Of a stretch of DNA of 64,000 nt, positions 17,888 to 26,805 are shown in pieces (within the stretch, counting starts at the first letter, position 1; the number at the start of each line of letters is the position of its first letter). The stretch spans positions 59,348 to 123,347 of the forward strand of contig NZ_JABXYX010000008.1 of assembly GCF_017982655.1 (NCBI RefSeq), given 5' to 3'. This DNA is from Brasilonema sp. CT11. Its GTDB lineage: Bacteria > Cyanobacteriota > Cyanobacteriia > Cyanobacteriales > Nostocaceae. Under the pieces are notes generated by a model. The model was not told where the DNA came from and did not search any database. It saw nothing but the letters and a program-made list of their open reading frames with translations. The translations under genes and the position numbers were made by a program.

Positions 17888-18697
17888 ATGAGAATTACAT
17901 ACCAAAATCAGCAAAAACAAACTGCCCTAATTACAGGGGCAGCTAGTGGTATTGGTTACGAATTAGCACACCTTTTTGCCCGTGATAGTTACAATCTTGT
18001 CTTAGTAGATAAAAATGGACAAAAACTCTCTGAAATAGCGGAAGAATTTCCAAAAAAGTTCGGCATTTATGTGATAAAGATTGTTAAGGATTTATCTATT
18101 CCAACCGCCCCAGAAGAAATTTTTACAGACTTGCAACAAGCATCCATAAAAGTTGATGTGCTGGTGAACAATGCTGGATTTGGGAGTTATGGCTTATTTT
18201 ACGAAACCAACCTCGCTGCTGAGATGGAAATGTTACAGGTCAATTTGGTATCTTTAACTTATTTAACGAAATTATTCTTAAAGGATATGGTCAATCAAGG
18301 CAACGGAAAAATATTAAATGTTGCCTCCACCGCTGCATTTCAACCAGGACCTTTAATGGCGGTTTATTCCGCTACTAAAACTTATATTTTATTCTTTTCA
18401 GAAGCGCTAGCTAATGAGTTAAAAGATACAGGTGTCACTGTGACTGTTCTTTGTCCAGGACCGACAGAATCTGCTTTTCATAAAATAACCGGGATGGCTG
18501 ACTCTGAACTGCTCAAAAACAAGAAGATGATGAGTGCAGAAAGTGTAGCCAAAATTGGCTATGCTGGTTTATTGGCGAAGGCAACTGTTGTTATTCCGGG
18601 TGTAAAAAATAAGATACTCGCTGAATTAGTAAGATTTACTCCCAGAAAGCTAGTGACAGAAGTAGTAAGAAGTATGCATGAGGGAAAAATAACCTGA
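17888..18697 (+). CDS. short-chain dehydrogenase/reductase (SDR)
   Basis: The 269-residue protein has the nucleotide-binding motif TGAASGIG near the N-terminus, NNAG in the middle (VLVNNAGFGSYG), the Ser of ASTAA and the catalytic YSATK. These define a classical SDR that uses NAD(P)H. The substrate cannot be told from sequence; best resemblance is to general DltE/YqjQ-like oxidoreductases. It appears monocistronic. Confidence 0.85.
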   Translation: MRITYQNQQKQTALITGAASGIGYELAHLFARDSYNLVLVDKNGQKLSEIAEEFPKKFGIYVIKIVKDLSIPTAPEEIFTDLQQASIKVDVLVNNAGFGSYGLFYETNLAAEMEMLQVNLVSLTYLTKLFLKDMVNQGNGKILNVASTAAFQPGPLMAVYSATKTYILFFSEALANELKDTGVTVTVLCPGPTESAFHKITGMADSELLKNKKMMSAESVAKIGYAGLLAKATVVIPGVKNKILAELVRFTPRKLVTEVVRSMHEGKIT

Positions 18698-19222
18698 AAA
18701 TTCAAATCTACGATAATCACATCCCAGTTTACAAACCTTTGAAGCACTAAAACAGACGTTGAATGAATCAGGCATGTCTAAAGACGAGTTAAATTCCTAA
18801 CCTCCCATCCTTCTAAGTGTCCTATCTCCTACAATCTCATCGGCTTGTGGGTTTTTTTATGTCAACCCATTGACACTTTTTGCATGATTACCTATACTAC
18901 ACGGTCTGTATATTATTTCATAAAGATAGCGTAGGGGATTTTCACAGGAAGAAAATATAGCAGTCGCTAAAGCCGTTAGGACAAGTCGGCGCTAGACGCT
19001 TTCAAAGCGCGTACATTGTGAATTGATGATTGTCCTAAGCAACAGTCCGTTGCTATACATCACAAAAATGAAAAGATAATGAAATAAAAGTGAATAAAAA
19101 ATGAATGGAAGAAACGCCAAAACTTTTATTTTATATAGTGTTTAATGTTTAAAACTATTCTTTGAAAATTTTAATAAGCACTTATAGTATTGTGTTTTCA
19201 TATGTTATGATAATTCTTGTTT
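18698..19222. other. spacer with a miniature inverted-repeat element
   Basis: Apart from the inverted-repeat element at 18958-19055, the stretch is AT-rich and has no recognised gene. The part from 19080 to 19222 probably carries the promoter for the riboswitch-controlled transporter transcript. Confidence 0.5.
18958..19055. repeat. 98-bp miniature inverted-repeat element
   Basis: The left end TAGCA...TTAGGACAA (18958-18984) and the right end, whose complement reads TAGCA...TTAGGACAA (19030-19055), form imperfect terminal inverted repeats. The flanks share TATA on the outside. There is no ORF, so this is a MITE-like or foldback element. Confidence 0.55.
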
Positions 19223-19411
19223 GAAGGGGAGTAGCTGCTGGTTGCTGAATAACCAGTCACCCAAATCAACATACTGGCACTTGCCTGGTTTGGGTAACAA
19301 GTTTTAATCTATGCTTAACCTGTTTACATTGAGCTAAGCATTCAAACTTGAGAGGCGAGACCTTCACTAAGTTCACATCTATATGTGAGCTTGGTGAAGT
19401 GTTAGCACACT
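19223..19411 (+). promoter_or_regulatory. yybP-ykoY (manganese) riboswitch
   Basis: The leader has the family's conserved GAAGGGGAGTAGC at 19223-19235, a downstream CAGTCACCC, and GAGACCTTCACTAAG near 19357-19371 followed by its pairing partner. This fits the Mn2+-sensing yybP-ykoY motif. It directly precedes a GDT1-family transporter, the classical gene setting for this riboswitch, and Mn2+ binding should raise expression. Exact boundaries need a covariance-model search. Confidence 0.8.
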
Positions 19412-19468
19412 CATCAGGCTCACTCAGATGCTTTGATGTCGATTCTGAGAAGTTTGGAAGCCTGTACT

Positions 19469-20047
19469 ATGGAATTAAGTCTTTTTGTTTCTACCTTTGC
19501 ACTGATTTTTGTAGCAGAATTACCGGATAAAACAGCATTTGCTGCCTTGTTTCTTGCAACTAGTCATAACCCCTTCGCAGTTTTTCTAGGTGCAGCCGCT
19601 GCCTTTGTTATTCAAAGTGTCGTGGCTGTTGCCTGTGGAAGTTTGTTGAGTCTCCTACCACCCCAATTTGTCCACATTACAGCAGGAATTCTCTTCCTAG
19701 TCTTTGCTGTCATGATGTGGTGTAGAAAAGACTCTCAGACAGAAAAACCTCAATCTGAACCAAAAGGAAAAACTATACAATTTTATAAATCGGTAGCAGC
19801 AGCATTCATGACGATTTTTATTGCTGAATGGGGAGATTTGACTCAATTAGCAACCGCCACATTAGTCGCAAAATATCAATCCCCATTAACTATTTTCACA
19901 TCAGCTACCTTAGCCCTTTGGGCAGTAGCAGCGATTGGAGTGATTGTTGGTTCTCAACTTAAGCATCGGATTCAACCACAGTTACTGCAGCGAGTCGCTG
20001 CCAGTGCTTTTGCCGTCGTTGGCATCAGCATGCTTATCAGAGCTTAA
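19469..20047 (+). CDS. TMEM165/GDT1 (UPF0016) family cation exporter, probably Mn2+
   Basis: From the ATG at 19469 (GGAAG 8 nt upstream) the protein has 192 residues and six or seven helices in two homologous halves. The two family signatures are present in variant form: ELPDKT (Glu17-Thr22) in the first half and EWGDLT in the second. The family moves Mn2+ or Ca2+ out of the cytoplasm or into the thylakoid. The upstream manganese riboswitch supports Mn2+. The frame is open 12 codons further to an ATG at 19433. Two half-size paralogues with canonical signatures lie at 31370-32136. Confidence 0.85.
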   Translation: MELSLFVSTFALIFVAELPDKTAFAALFLATSHNPFAVFLGAAAAFVIQSVVAVACGSLLSLLPPQFVHITAGILFLVFAVMMWCRKDSQTEKPQSEPKGKTIQFYKSVAAAFMTIFIAEWGDLTQLATATLVAKYQSPLTIFTSATLALWAVAAIGVIVGSQLKHRIQPQLLQRVAASAFAVVGISMLIRA

Positions 20048-20152
20048 AGTTCAAAAGGTAAAAACGTTCATTACTACTAAATAGAGAGGGCTTTCAACGT
20101 CCCGCGTGAATTACCGTAAAGTGTAGGTAGTTCAAAATTCCTCATCTCTATA

Positions 20153-22330
20153 GTGTTAGACAAATTCACACCTGAATTTTCCCCTTCGGATTCGCAGTCG
20201 CCTAGGTCGGGAAAGCCGTCATTCGCGCTGTCTCACCGTCCTCATCAACAACTACCTAACCAAAGGTGGCAAATTTATCCTCAAAAAACAGAATTGGCGC
20301 AACAGATGGGGCAGACAACTAGTTTATCGCCCTTAATCAACCAATTGCTGATAAATCGAGGTATTGAAACGCCAGAACAAGCACAAGTTTTTTTAAATTC
20401 AGGAAACCTGATATTACCTTCGCCTTTGGAAGACTTTCCTGATTTGGGAATGAGTCTGGAGTTATTGCAGAATGCAATAGCCTCTCAAGAAAAAATCGCC
20501 ATCTGCGGTGACTACGATGCTGACGGAATGACAAGCACTGCTTTACTTTTGCGTAGTCTCCGCTGGCTGGGTGCTCAAGTTGATTATGCTATCCCCAGTC
20601 GAATGCATGAAGGCTACGGTATCAATAAACGCATTGTTGAAGAATTCCACAGCGAAGGCGTAGGATTAATCCTGACTGTAGACAATGGCATCTCAGCTTT
20701 TGAACCAATTGAGCGAGCCAGAGAACTTGGTCTAAAAGTTATTATCACCGACCATCATGATATCCCTCAACAATTACCCCCAGCCCACGCTATTCTCAAT
20801 CCCAAACTAATACGAGAATCTTCTCCTTACCGAGGTATTGCTGGTGTTGGTGTCGCCTACATTTTGGCTGTGTCCCTTGCTCAAAAATTGGGACAAGCTA
20901 ACGATGACATTTTAACTTCGATGCTGGAACTGTTTACATTAGGAACGATCGCAGATCTCGCTCCCCTAACTGGTGTAAACCGCCACTGGGTAAAAAGCGG
21001 TTTGCAGCACTTACCCAAATCCAAACTACCTGGAATACTAGCTTTGATTCAGATGTCTGGGGTGCAGTTGAGTGGAGGACAAGCAGACGAATCAATTCAA
21101 AATTCAAAATCACGTAGCGTTGCGATCAAAGCCACGTCATCTCAAAATTCCAAATCGCTAAAGCCGGAAGATATTGGCTTTCGCTTGGGACCGCGAATTA
21201 ATGCAATTGGTCGTATTGCCGATCCGCAGATTATCATTGAATTGCTGACGACTGACGATATGGGGATAGCGCTAGAAAAAGCGATGCAGTGCGAAGCAAT
21301 TAACCGCCAGCGCCAGGAAATGTGCGAGGAAATTGAGAATCAGGCCAGAGAAATTGTAGAAATAGAATATCTCCCCTCTCTACAGGAAGACCGCGTGTTG
21401 GTTATTGTAAAATCTGACTGGCATCACGGTGTGATTGGTATCGTTGCTTCTCGCTTGGTGGAACGCTACGGTGTCCCGGTGTTTATTGGAACATACGAGG
21501 ATGAAGGGCAGATTCGCGGTTCAGCGCGTGGAATTCCAGAGTTTCATGTGTTTGACGCTTTAGAATATTCTCAGGATTTGCTGGGCAAATTTGGCGGACA
21601 CAAAGCTGCTGGAGGCTTTTCTTTACCATCACAGAATTTAGAAGCGTTGCGATCGCGTCTGAGTGAGTTTGCTAATCTGTGTCTGGAACCTCAGCACCTG
21701 AAACCACTTTTGAAAATTGACACATCGGCTTTACTCAATCAAATTCATCATCAGTTTTATCAACAGCTTAATGTTTTAGAGCCGTGCGGAATCGATAACC
21801 CAGATCCTGTATTTTGGACATCTAATGTTCGAGTGACTGAGCAACAAATAGTGGGCAAGGGTCATATCAAGCTGACCATAACACAAACTATTGATGATTC
21901 GGAATACAAAATTAAAGCGATCGCCTGGCGCTGGCGTGAGTACTTTCCTCTACCGCCGCGACTGGATATCGCTTACAAACTACGAGAAAACCACTTTAAT
22001 GGCAACACGACTATCGAGTTGGAGTTACTTGGTGTTAGGCTTCCAACCCAGTCTCACATTTTTTTCGCTGCACAGTCAGCGCCTTTAAGAACCACTTTTG
22101 AGTACAATCAACGCCACTACACGTGTGGGATTTATAAAAACGGTTCTGTACCAGAATTGAGAATCGGAAATCCTGACGGCAAAATTCTAGCCGTTCCCCT
22201 AGGACACAGCATCGGTTTACTCGGAAGCAGTCGTCAAGAGTCTGTAGAAGTTGATGTTTCTCAACCCCAATACAACCAGATTCTTCAAACTGCTCTTCAA
22301 GCTTTATCAGTGCTGAGCAATCAGTACTAA
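20153..22330 (+). CDS. recJ: single-stranded-DNA-specific exonuclease RecJ
   Basis: The 725-residue protein has the DHH-family motifs ICGDYDADGMTSTALL, TVDNGISA, ITDHHD, GTIADLAPL, and the DHHA1-type GGHKAAGG. RecJ degrades single-stranded DNA 5' to 3' in recombination and mismatch repair. The frame opens with a GTG at 20153. Nucleotides 20181-20237 (about residues 10-28) match the dispersed repeat cagtcgcctaggtcgggaaa, so the N-terminus includes repeat-encoded residues before the native-looking RWQIYPQ. Another repeat-like low-complexity stretch (IQNSKSRSVAIKATSSQ) lies near residues 318-335. The catalytic core is intact. Confidence 0.9.
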   Translation: MLDKFTPEFSPSDSQSPRSGKPSFALSHRPHQQLPNQRWQIYPQKTELAQQMGQTTSLSPLINQLLINRGIETPEQAQVFLNSGNLILPSPLEDFPDLGMSLELLQNAIASQEKIAICGDYDADGMTSTALLLRSLRWLGAQVDYAIPSRMHEGYGINKRIVEEFHSEGVGLILTVDNGISAFEPIERARELGLKVIITDHHDIPQQLPPAHAILNPKLIRESSPYRGIAGVGVAYILAVSLAQKLGQANDDILTSMLELFTLGTIADLAPLTGVNRHWVKSGLQHLPKSKLPGILALIQMSGVQLSGGQADESIQNSKSRSVAIKATSSQNSKSLKPEDIGFRLGPRINAIGRIADPQIIIELLTTDDMGIALEKAMQCEAINRQRQEMCEEIENQAREIVEIEYLPSLQEDRVLVIVKSDWHHGVIGIVASRLVERYGVPVFIGTYEDEGQIRGSARGIPEFHVFDALEYSQDLLGKFGGHKAAGGFSLPSQNLEALRSRLSEFANLCLEPQHLKPLLKIDTSALLNQIHHQFYQQLNVLEPCGIDNPDPVFWTSNVRVTEQQIVGKGHIKLTITQTIDDSEYKIKAIAWRWREYFPLPPRLDIAYKLRENHFNGNTTIELELLGVRLPTQSHIFFAAQSAPLRTTFEYNQRHYTCGIYKNGSVPELRIGNPDGKILAVPLGHSIGLLGSSRQESVEVDVSQPQYNQILQTALQALSVLSNQY

Positions 22331-22381
22331 GTACTGAGGCATTTCGACTTCACTCCTGGTACTCTGTTCTCAAGACTCGGA

Positions 22382-22522
22382 TTATAGGTCACCGTTGCGA
22401 AATGCCAGTACAAAAATGACTGCAGGGCCAGCTAACATAATGAGTGCAACGAAAAGTAGTTGAAAAATGACTTCCCACTGAATATTGCCTAAACCACTGA
22501 ATATATTGAATATAGCGTCCAT
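22382..22522 (-). CDS. psb30: photosystem II protein Psb30 (Ycf12)
   Basis: The 46-residue protein contains [20 protein letters not shown] and ends [10 protein letters not shown], the hallmark of Psb30/Ycf12, a one-helix subunit at the photosystem II periphery near PsbJ and cytochrome b559. The start at 22522 is set by a strong AAAGGAGG 5-6 nt upstream; the longer open frame to 22573 adds an unlikely leader. It is convergent with recJ, whose stop is 51 bp away. Confidence 0.9.
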   Translation of the reverse strand: MDAIFNIFSGLGNIQWEVIFQLLFVALIMLAGPAVIFVLAFRNGDL

Positions 22523-22669
22523 TTGTCCTCCTTTAAAAATACCTATGTAATTATCAAACCCGCAATAGATCATATCCGGCGATCGCCCGTCGCCTTTAAT
22601 TTACTTAACAAAAGTATAAAAAAAACTATAAAAGCTGAAAAAATAGCACGTTCACAATAGGTTTTTGTC

Positions 22670-23020
22670 ATGGCAACTTGGCAATGTGTTAAGCAATGTG
22701 GAGCCTGCTGTCATCTTGATCCAGCAGAGCGCCCTGACTTGGATGAGTATTTATTACCAGACGAGCTGGAATTGTATCTGAGCATGGTTGGTGAAGGAGG
22801 ATGGTGCATAAATTTCGACAAAGACTCGCGAGAATGTCGCATTTACCCAGATCGTCCGCGATTTTGTCGTGTAGAATCAGAAATCTTTCTGGATATGTAC
22901 GGTATTGAGCCGGAGGAGTTAGACGATTTTGCCATTGACTGTTGTCGTCAGCAAATAGAGGGGGTGTATGGGGACAGAAGCTTGGAGATGTTGCGTTTTG
23001 ATCAAGCAGTAGGTATTTGA
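22670..23020 (+). CDS. YkgJ-type cysteine-cluster protein
   Basis: The 116-residue protein starts WQCVKQCGACC and later has the cysteines in ECRIYPDRPRFC and DCCRQQ, the pattern of the YkgJ (UPF0153) zinc or iron-sulfur binding family. The function of the family is not established. It lies alone between psb30 and the GTP cyclohydrolase cluster. Confidence 0.8.
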   Translation: MATWQCVKQCGACCHLDPAERPDLDEYLLPDELELYLSMVGEGGWCINFDKDSRECRIYPDRPRFCRVESEIFLDMYGIEPEELDDFAIDCCRQQIEGVYGDRSLEMLRFDQAVGI

Positions 23021-23609
23021 CGAAAATTAGGGTTTTTACCCAACCTCCGTGACTCCTCTTTTGATTGACGAAATTGGTAAAAGTCTTTCTCTGACTTTTA
23101 CCGCATAAACAAAGTCTTTTTCTGACTTTTACTGCATAAACGGAGTATCCCAAATTTGCAAAAAGACTCTATTGAGTATGTAATTTGCCAACAGCTTCAT
23201 CTATCTAACGAGTGATATTATAATATTCCAATGTTCTGCAAATATGACAAGCTGTCATCTGAACAAAGATGACAGTTGAAGTTCGATGATTTATACAATA
23301 TAGATACCGCATAGATCAGGCAAATTTGTATACAGACAAACTAGCGATAACCTTGCCATGATATAATTCTTAGTCTACAAAGGGTTTTAAGCTTTTCCTT
23401 TATCAGGTAGCATAACCGTTGTCCTAACGAGTTCAGGATTTATCCCATTCTATGGAACCAGCACCAGTGAATAAAGAGGGGTAATGAGAGCGGTGATTTT
23501 TTACAATACAAGCCTATGCCACAGATATCAATGAAGTTGAAGTCGTGATTAATGCAATCTTCGACACCAACTACTAATTCATCGAAACACCAAAATCTTG
23601 TCAGAAATT
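23021..23609. other. 589-bp spacer with tandem repeat and hairpin
   Basis: It contains two tandem 31-bp copies (23080-23110 and 23111-23141, two mismatches, unit starting aaagtctttctctg) and a hairpin CTGTCATC/GATGACAG at 23252-23275. The rest probably carries the promoter of the downstream cluster. No gene is recognised. Confidence 0.55.
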
Positions 23610-25343
23610 ATGAGCCACCAAAGACCAATTACTGAAAGTGGATTTGCAGAAACTGTAGCGATCGCTAAATTACCCAGTGAATTTGGCACGTTCAAAATCT
23701 ATGGCTACCGTGATACTCTGGATAATTCAGAAAACCTTGCCATCATCAAGGGAGAAGTGGAAAACTTCGACAACCCGGTAATGGTCAGAATACACTCAGA
23801 ATGCCTAACGGGGGATGCCTTGGGTTCTCTGCGCTGTGATTGTGGAATGCAGTTGCAAACAGCACTAAGGATGATTGAAAAAGCAGGTCAAGGGGTGATA
23901 ATTTATTTGGCGCAAGAGGGGAGAGGCATTGGTTTGTTGAATAAGGTGAGAGCCTATTCTTTGCAAGATTTGGGACTAGATACAGTAGAAGCAAATGAAC
24001 GTCTGGGATTCTCTGCTGATCTGCGGGACTACAGTATGGCGGCGCAAATCCTCAACGATTTAGGGGTGAAGGAAGTTCGCTTGATTACTAACAATCCTCG
24101 CAAAATTGCTCGTTTGCAAAACTACGGTATTGAGGTAGTCGAACGGATTCCCTTAGCGATTGAACCTAATGACTACAATTTTGATTATTTGACGACGAAA
24201 ACCAAAAAGCTGGGGCATCTTCTCGAATTAAAAACTCGACAATCTCTGGCAAGAAATGCGTTTAAAATTGATGACCATTTAGACGAAATTTGGTCGGCAT
24301 TGCTGGAATGCAAAGAGGCAATGAAAAATGAATCTCCCCAAAAGAATGAGTATTGGGCTTTTTTTGGTAATGCTGAAAGTCCGTGGAGTTTCCAAAAACT
24401 TTCTGAGGAAAAGATACCCAAGATTCCGGAAAGTGATTTATTGATTATCGTCGATTTGACAAATGATTTTTGTCAAAACTTAAATTTTGTAAATCAAGTA
24501 TTTTCTCAAGTACAATCTGCCATTGTATTCACATGCGGCTCCCCTTTGAAGAACGATTTTGCGCAAGATGCGCAATGTTTTAAAGGAATGTGGAGTAGCA
24601 ATGGATGGCAAACTTTTTCCTTATATATAAGGCTCTTAGTTGCTCAACGAGCAGCTTACCTGGAAAAGCGTCCATTTTTGATGGCTCACTTGGCACAATC
24701 TCTGGACGGCAGAATTGCAGCAATCAATGGAAACTCTCAGTGGCTTAGCAATGAAGCTAACTTGAAACATGCTCATCGTCTGCGTGCTCTTCATGATGCC
24801 GTTATGGTAGGCGCACTAACAGCAACACTCGACAACCCTAAACTAACAGTTCGTTTAGTAACTGGCAAGCATCCAACTCCTGTGATTATTGAAGGACAAA
24901 GCGATTTGAAGCTGGATGATTTGCAGATGATAGCAGTCCATGAAAAAGTTATTGTGTTATATCCTCAAGGAAAGCAGCATCGAGTCATACCAGAAGCAGT
25001 CAAAGACAAAATTTTGGATATTCCGATTTCTCCAAAAACAGGTTCTCAGAAAAATACCGTTTTGGCTCCCTCAGAAATATTAAACGTTTTATACGAAAAT
25101 GGCATTTCTAGTATTTTTTTGGAAGGTGGAGGACAAACCGTATCCTATTTCTTGCAAGCTGATTGCATAGAGTTACTACATCTCCATTTTTCTCCTTTGA
25201 TTTTGGGTTCTGGACGGTCGAGTTTCACCCTTCCAGTTATAGATTCCATCGACAAAGGACTCCGTTTTCAAATGAAACACTTTGATCTCGATGGAGAAGT
25301 TCTGATAGAACTTTCGCTTTTAAATAAGAACTCACCCATTTGA
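23610..25343 (+). CDS. GTP cyclohydrolase II fused to RibD-type reductase domain
   Basis: The protein has about 577 residues from the ATG at 23610 (an in-frame TTG lies four codons earlier). Residues 1-210 are a GTP cyclohydrolase II with the zinc-ligand pattern [16 protein letters not shown] and the loop [12 protein letters not shown]. Residues about 350-575 match the RibD C-terminal / dihydrofolate-reductase-like reductase fold ([29 protein letters not shown]). The 100-140 residues between have no recognised domain. The DHBP synthase (RibB) part usual in housekeeping RibBA is absent. It heads a same-strand cluster with a pterin-synthase-like gene, so a dedicated pathway from GTP is more likely than riboflavin synthesis. 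Confidence 0.85.
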   Translation: MSHQRPITESGFAETVAIAKLPSEFGTFKIYGYRDTLDNSENLAIIKGEVENFDNPVMVRIHSECLTGDALGSLRCDCGMQLQTALRMIEKAGQGVIIYLAQEGRGIGLLNKVRAYSLQDLGLDTVEANERLGFSADLRDYSMAAQILNDLGVKEVRLITNNPRKIARLQNYGIEVVERIPLAIEPNDYNFDYLTTKTKKLGHLLELKTRQSLARNAFKIDDHLDEIWSALLECKEAMKNESPQKNEYWAFFGNAESPWSFQKLSEEKIPKIPESDLLIIVDLTNDFCQNLNFVNQVFSQVQSAIVFTCGSPLKNDFAQDAQCFKGMWSSNGWQTFSLYIRLLVAQRAAYLEKRPFLMAHLAQSLDGRIAAINGNSQWLSNEANLKHAHRLRALHDAVMVGALTATLDNPKLTVRLVTGKHPTPVIIEGQSDLKLDDLQMIAVHEKVIVLYPQGKQHRVIPEAVKDKILDIPISPKTGSQKNTVLAPSEILNVLYENGISSIFLEGGGQTVSYFLQADCIELLHLHFSPLILGSGRSSFTLPVIDSIDKGLRFQMKHFDLDGEVLIELSLLNKNSPI

Positions 25344-25432
25344 TTTGCTCGTTAAAACTGATCAGTAGGTGATTAGAGAGATGAACCGTTGTTGCTCTCG
25401 TTTAAGACTTACGCAATTGAGATGTACAAAAG

Positions 25433-26413
25433 ATGTCTACAAATTCTACAGCTTATGCCTACTGGTTAGTCTCTCCAAGCAAGGGTGAAATTAGAGAAAC
25501 CTCAGTTACAGCCTCGCTTAAAGATCCTCTGTTTTTGGAAACGTTATACAGTGGTATTAGTCCGGGTACAGAACGGCTGGTAGGTCTAGCAAAAGTCCCC
25601 GAAGAGTGCTGGGAAACGATGCGCTGTTGGTATATGGAAGGCAGTTTTGCCTTACCTTTAAAGTATGGTTACAATCTTGTCGGTCAAGCTTATGAAGGTT
25701 CTAATCAGGGTAAACGATTTTTTGTCATGCATCCCCACCAATCGAGAGTTGTGGTGGAAAGTTCTGATGCTTTAGAATTGCCAGATTGGTTACCTAGCAA
25801 GCGGGCAACTTTAATTCCCAACACGGAAACAGCCCTGAATGCTGTCTGGGATGCCGAAGTTAGCCAAGAAAATCGCATCCTAATTGTTGGCGCAGGCATT
25901 GTTGGTATTCTCATTAGCTTTGTCCTCAGCAAAGAGTATGGTATAGGGGCAGACTTTTTGGAACAGGATCAGCAGCGAATTCAATACCTAGAACAACTAC
26001 CTTGGCTGCAAAATTCTCGCTTAGCAACCGACTTTAAGGAAGACAATTACAATATCGTTTTCCATACCAGCGCTTCTGCTTCTGGACTTCAGAGTGCGAT
26101 TAATGCCCTGACTTTTGAAGGTCGCTGTATCGAACTGAGTTGGTACGGAACGCAATCAGTTTCCTTGGAATTGGGTGGTTCCTTTCATTACCAGCGTAAG
26201 CAAATTATCGCTTCTCAAGTTTCCGCGATCGCCAAACCGATGCGAAAGCTAATGGACTATCGCCAGCGCAAAGAACAAGTTTTGCACTTGCTCGCAGATG
26301 CAGCCGTAGATATTCTCCTGGAACCTGTGATTTCTTTTAAAGACTTGCCACAATTTATGTCACAGTTATATCAGCGTCAAGTGCATCCAGTTTCACCGTT
26401 AGTTGAGTATTAA
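25433..26413 (+). CDS. MDR-type zinc-independent alcohol dehydrogenase-like protein
   Basis: The 326-residue protein has the medium-chain dehydrogenase layout: a GroES-like N-terminal half with SGISPGTER, and a nucleotide-binding half with IVGAGIVGI. It lacks the cysteine cluster of structural zinc sites. It resembles the BchC/threonine-dehydrogenase-like branch. It lies 89 bp after the GTP cyclohydrolase fusion and 5 bp before the pterin-synthase-like gene, so a redox step in the same pathway is inferred. Confidence 0.8.
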   Translation: MSTNSTAYAYWLVSPSKGEIRETSVTASLKDPLFLETLYSGISPGTERLVGLAKVPEECWETMRCWYMEGSFALPLKYGYNLVGQAYEGSNQGKRFFVMHPHQSRVVVESSDALELPDWLPSKRATLIPNTETALNAVWDAEVSQENRILIVGAGIVGILISFVLSKEYGIGADFLEQDQQRIQYLEQLPWLQNSRLATDFKEDNYNIVFHTSASASGLQSAINALTFEGRCIELSWYGTQSVSLELGGSFHYQRKQIIASQVSAIAKPMRKLMDYRQRKEQVLHLLADAAVDILLEPVISFKDLPQFMSQLYQRQVHPVSPLVEY

Positions 26414-26418
26414 AAATT

Positions 26419-26796
26419 ATGTTTTCTGTTGCAGTAAAAGACAACATCATGATTGCTCATAGCTTCCAAGGGGAAATTTTTGGCCCCGCTCAAAAGCTGC
26501 ACGGAGCAACCTATATAATCACAGCTGAATTTAAAGTACCTGAGTTGGATAAAGATGGCTTAGTGATTGATATCGGTCAGGCGATCGCAATTCTCAAAGA
26601 AGTTCTAGAACCGTTAAACTACCAAAATCTGGATACTCTTGAACAATTTAAGGGTAAAAATACAACAACGGAATACATGGGTTATTATATCCACCAGCAA
26701 ATTAGCAAACAGGTAAGCTCTTTTTTCAAAGGCGTTCTTAAAGTCACTCTGGAGGAAAGTCATATAGCTTGGGGAACATATGAAGCCGAGGTATGA
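26419..26796 (+). CDS. 6-pyruvoyl-tetrahydropterin synthase/QueD-like protein with altered zinc site
   Basis: The 125-residue protein has the T-fold layout of PTPS/QueD. The zinc ligands are only partly kept: His14 in AHSF and His28 in KLHGATY are present, but the third His of the usual HGH is Ala30. The catalytic Asp-His pair of QueD aligns with a NYQNL stretch, and the usual catalytic Cys is absent. The conserved DGLVIDIGQA and TTTEY segments remain. Thus the fold is clear but the standard reaction is unlikely. It sits in the middle of the cluster, 9 bp before the glycosyltransferase. Confidence 0.8.
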   Translation: MFSVAVKDNIMIAHSFQGEIFGPAQKLHGATYIITAEFKVPELDKDGLVIDIGQAIAILKEVLEPLNYQNLDTLEQFKGKNTTTEYMGYYIHQQISKQVSSFFKGVLKVTLEESHIAWGTYEAEV

Positions 26797-26805
26797 ACGT
26801 GAAAT

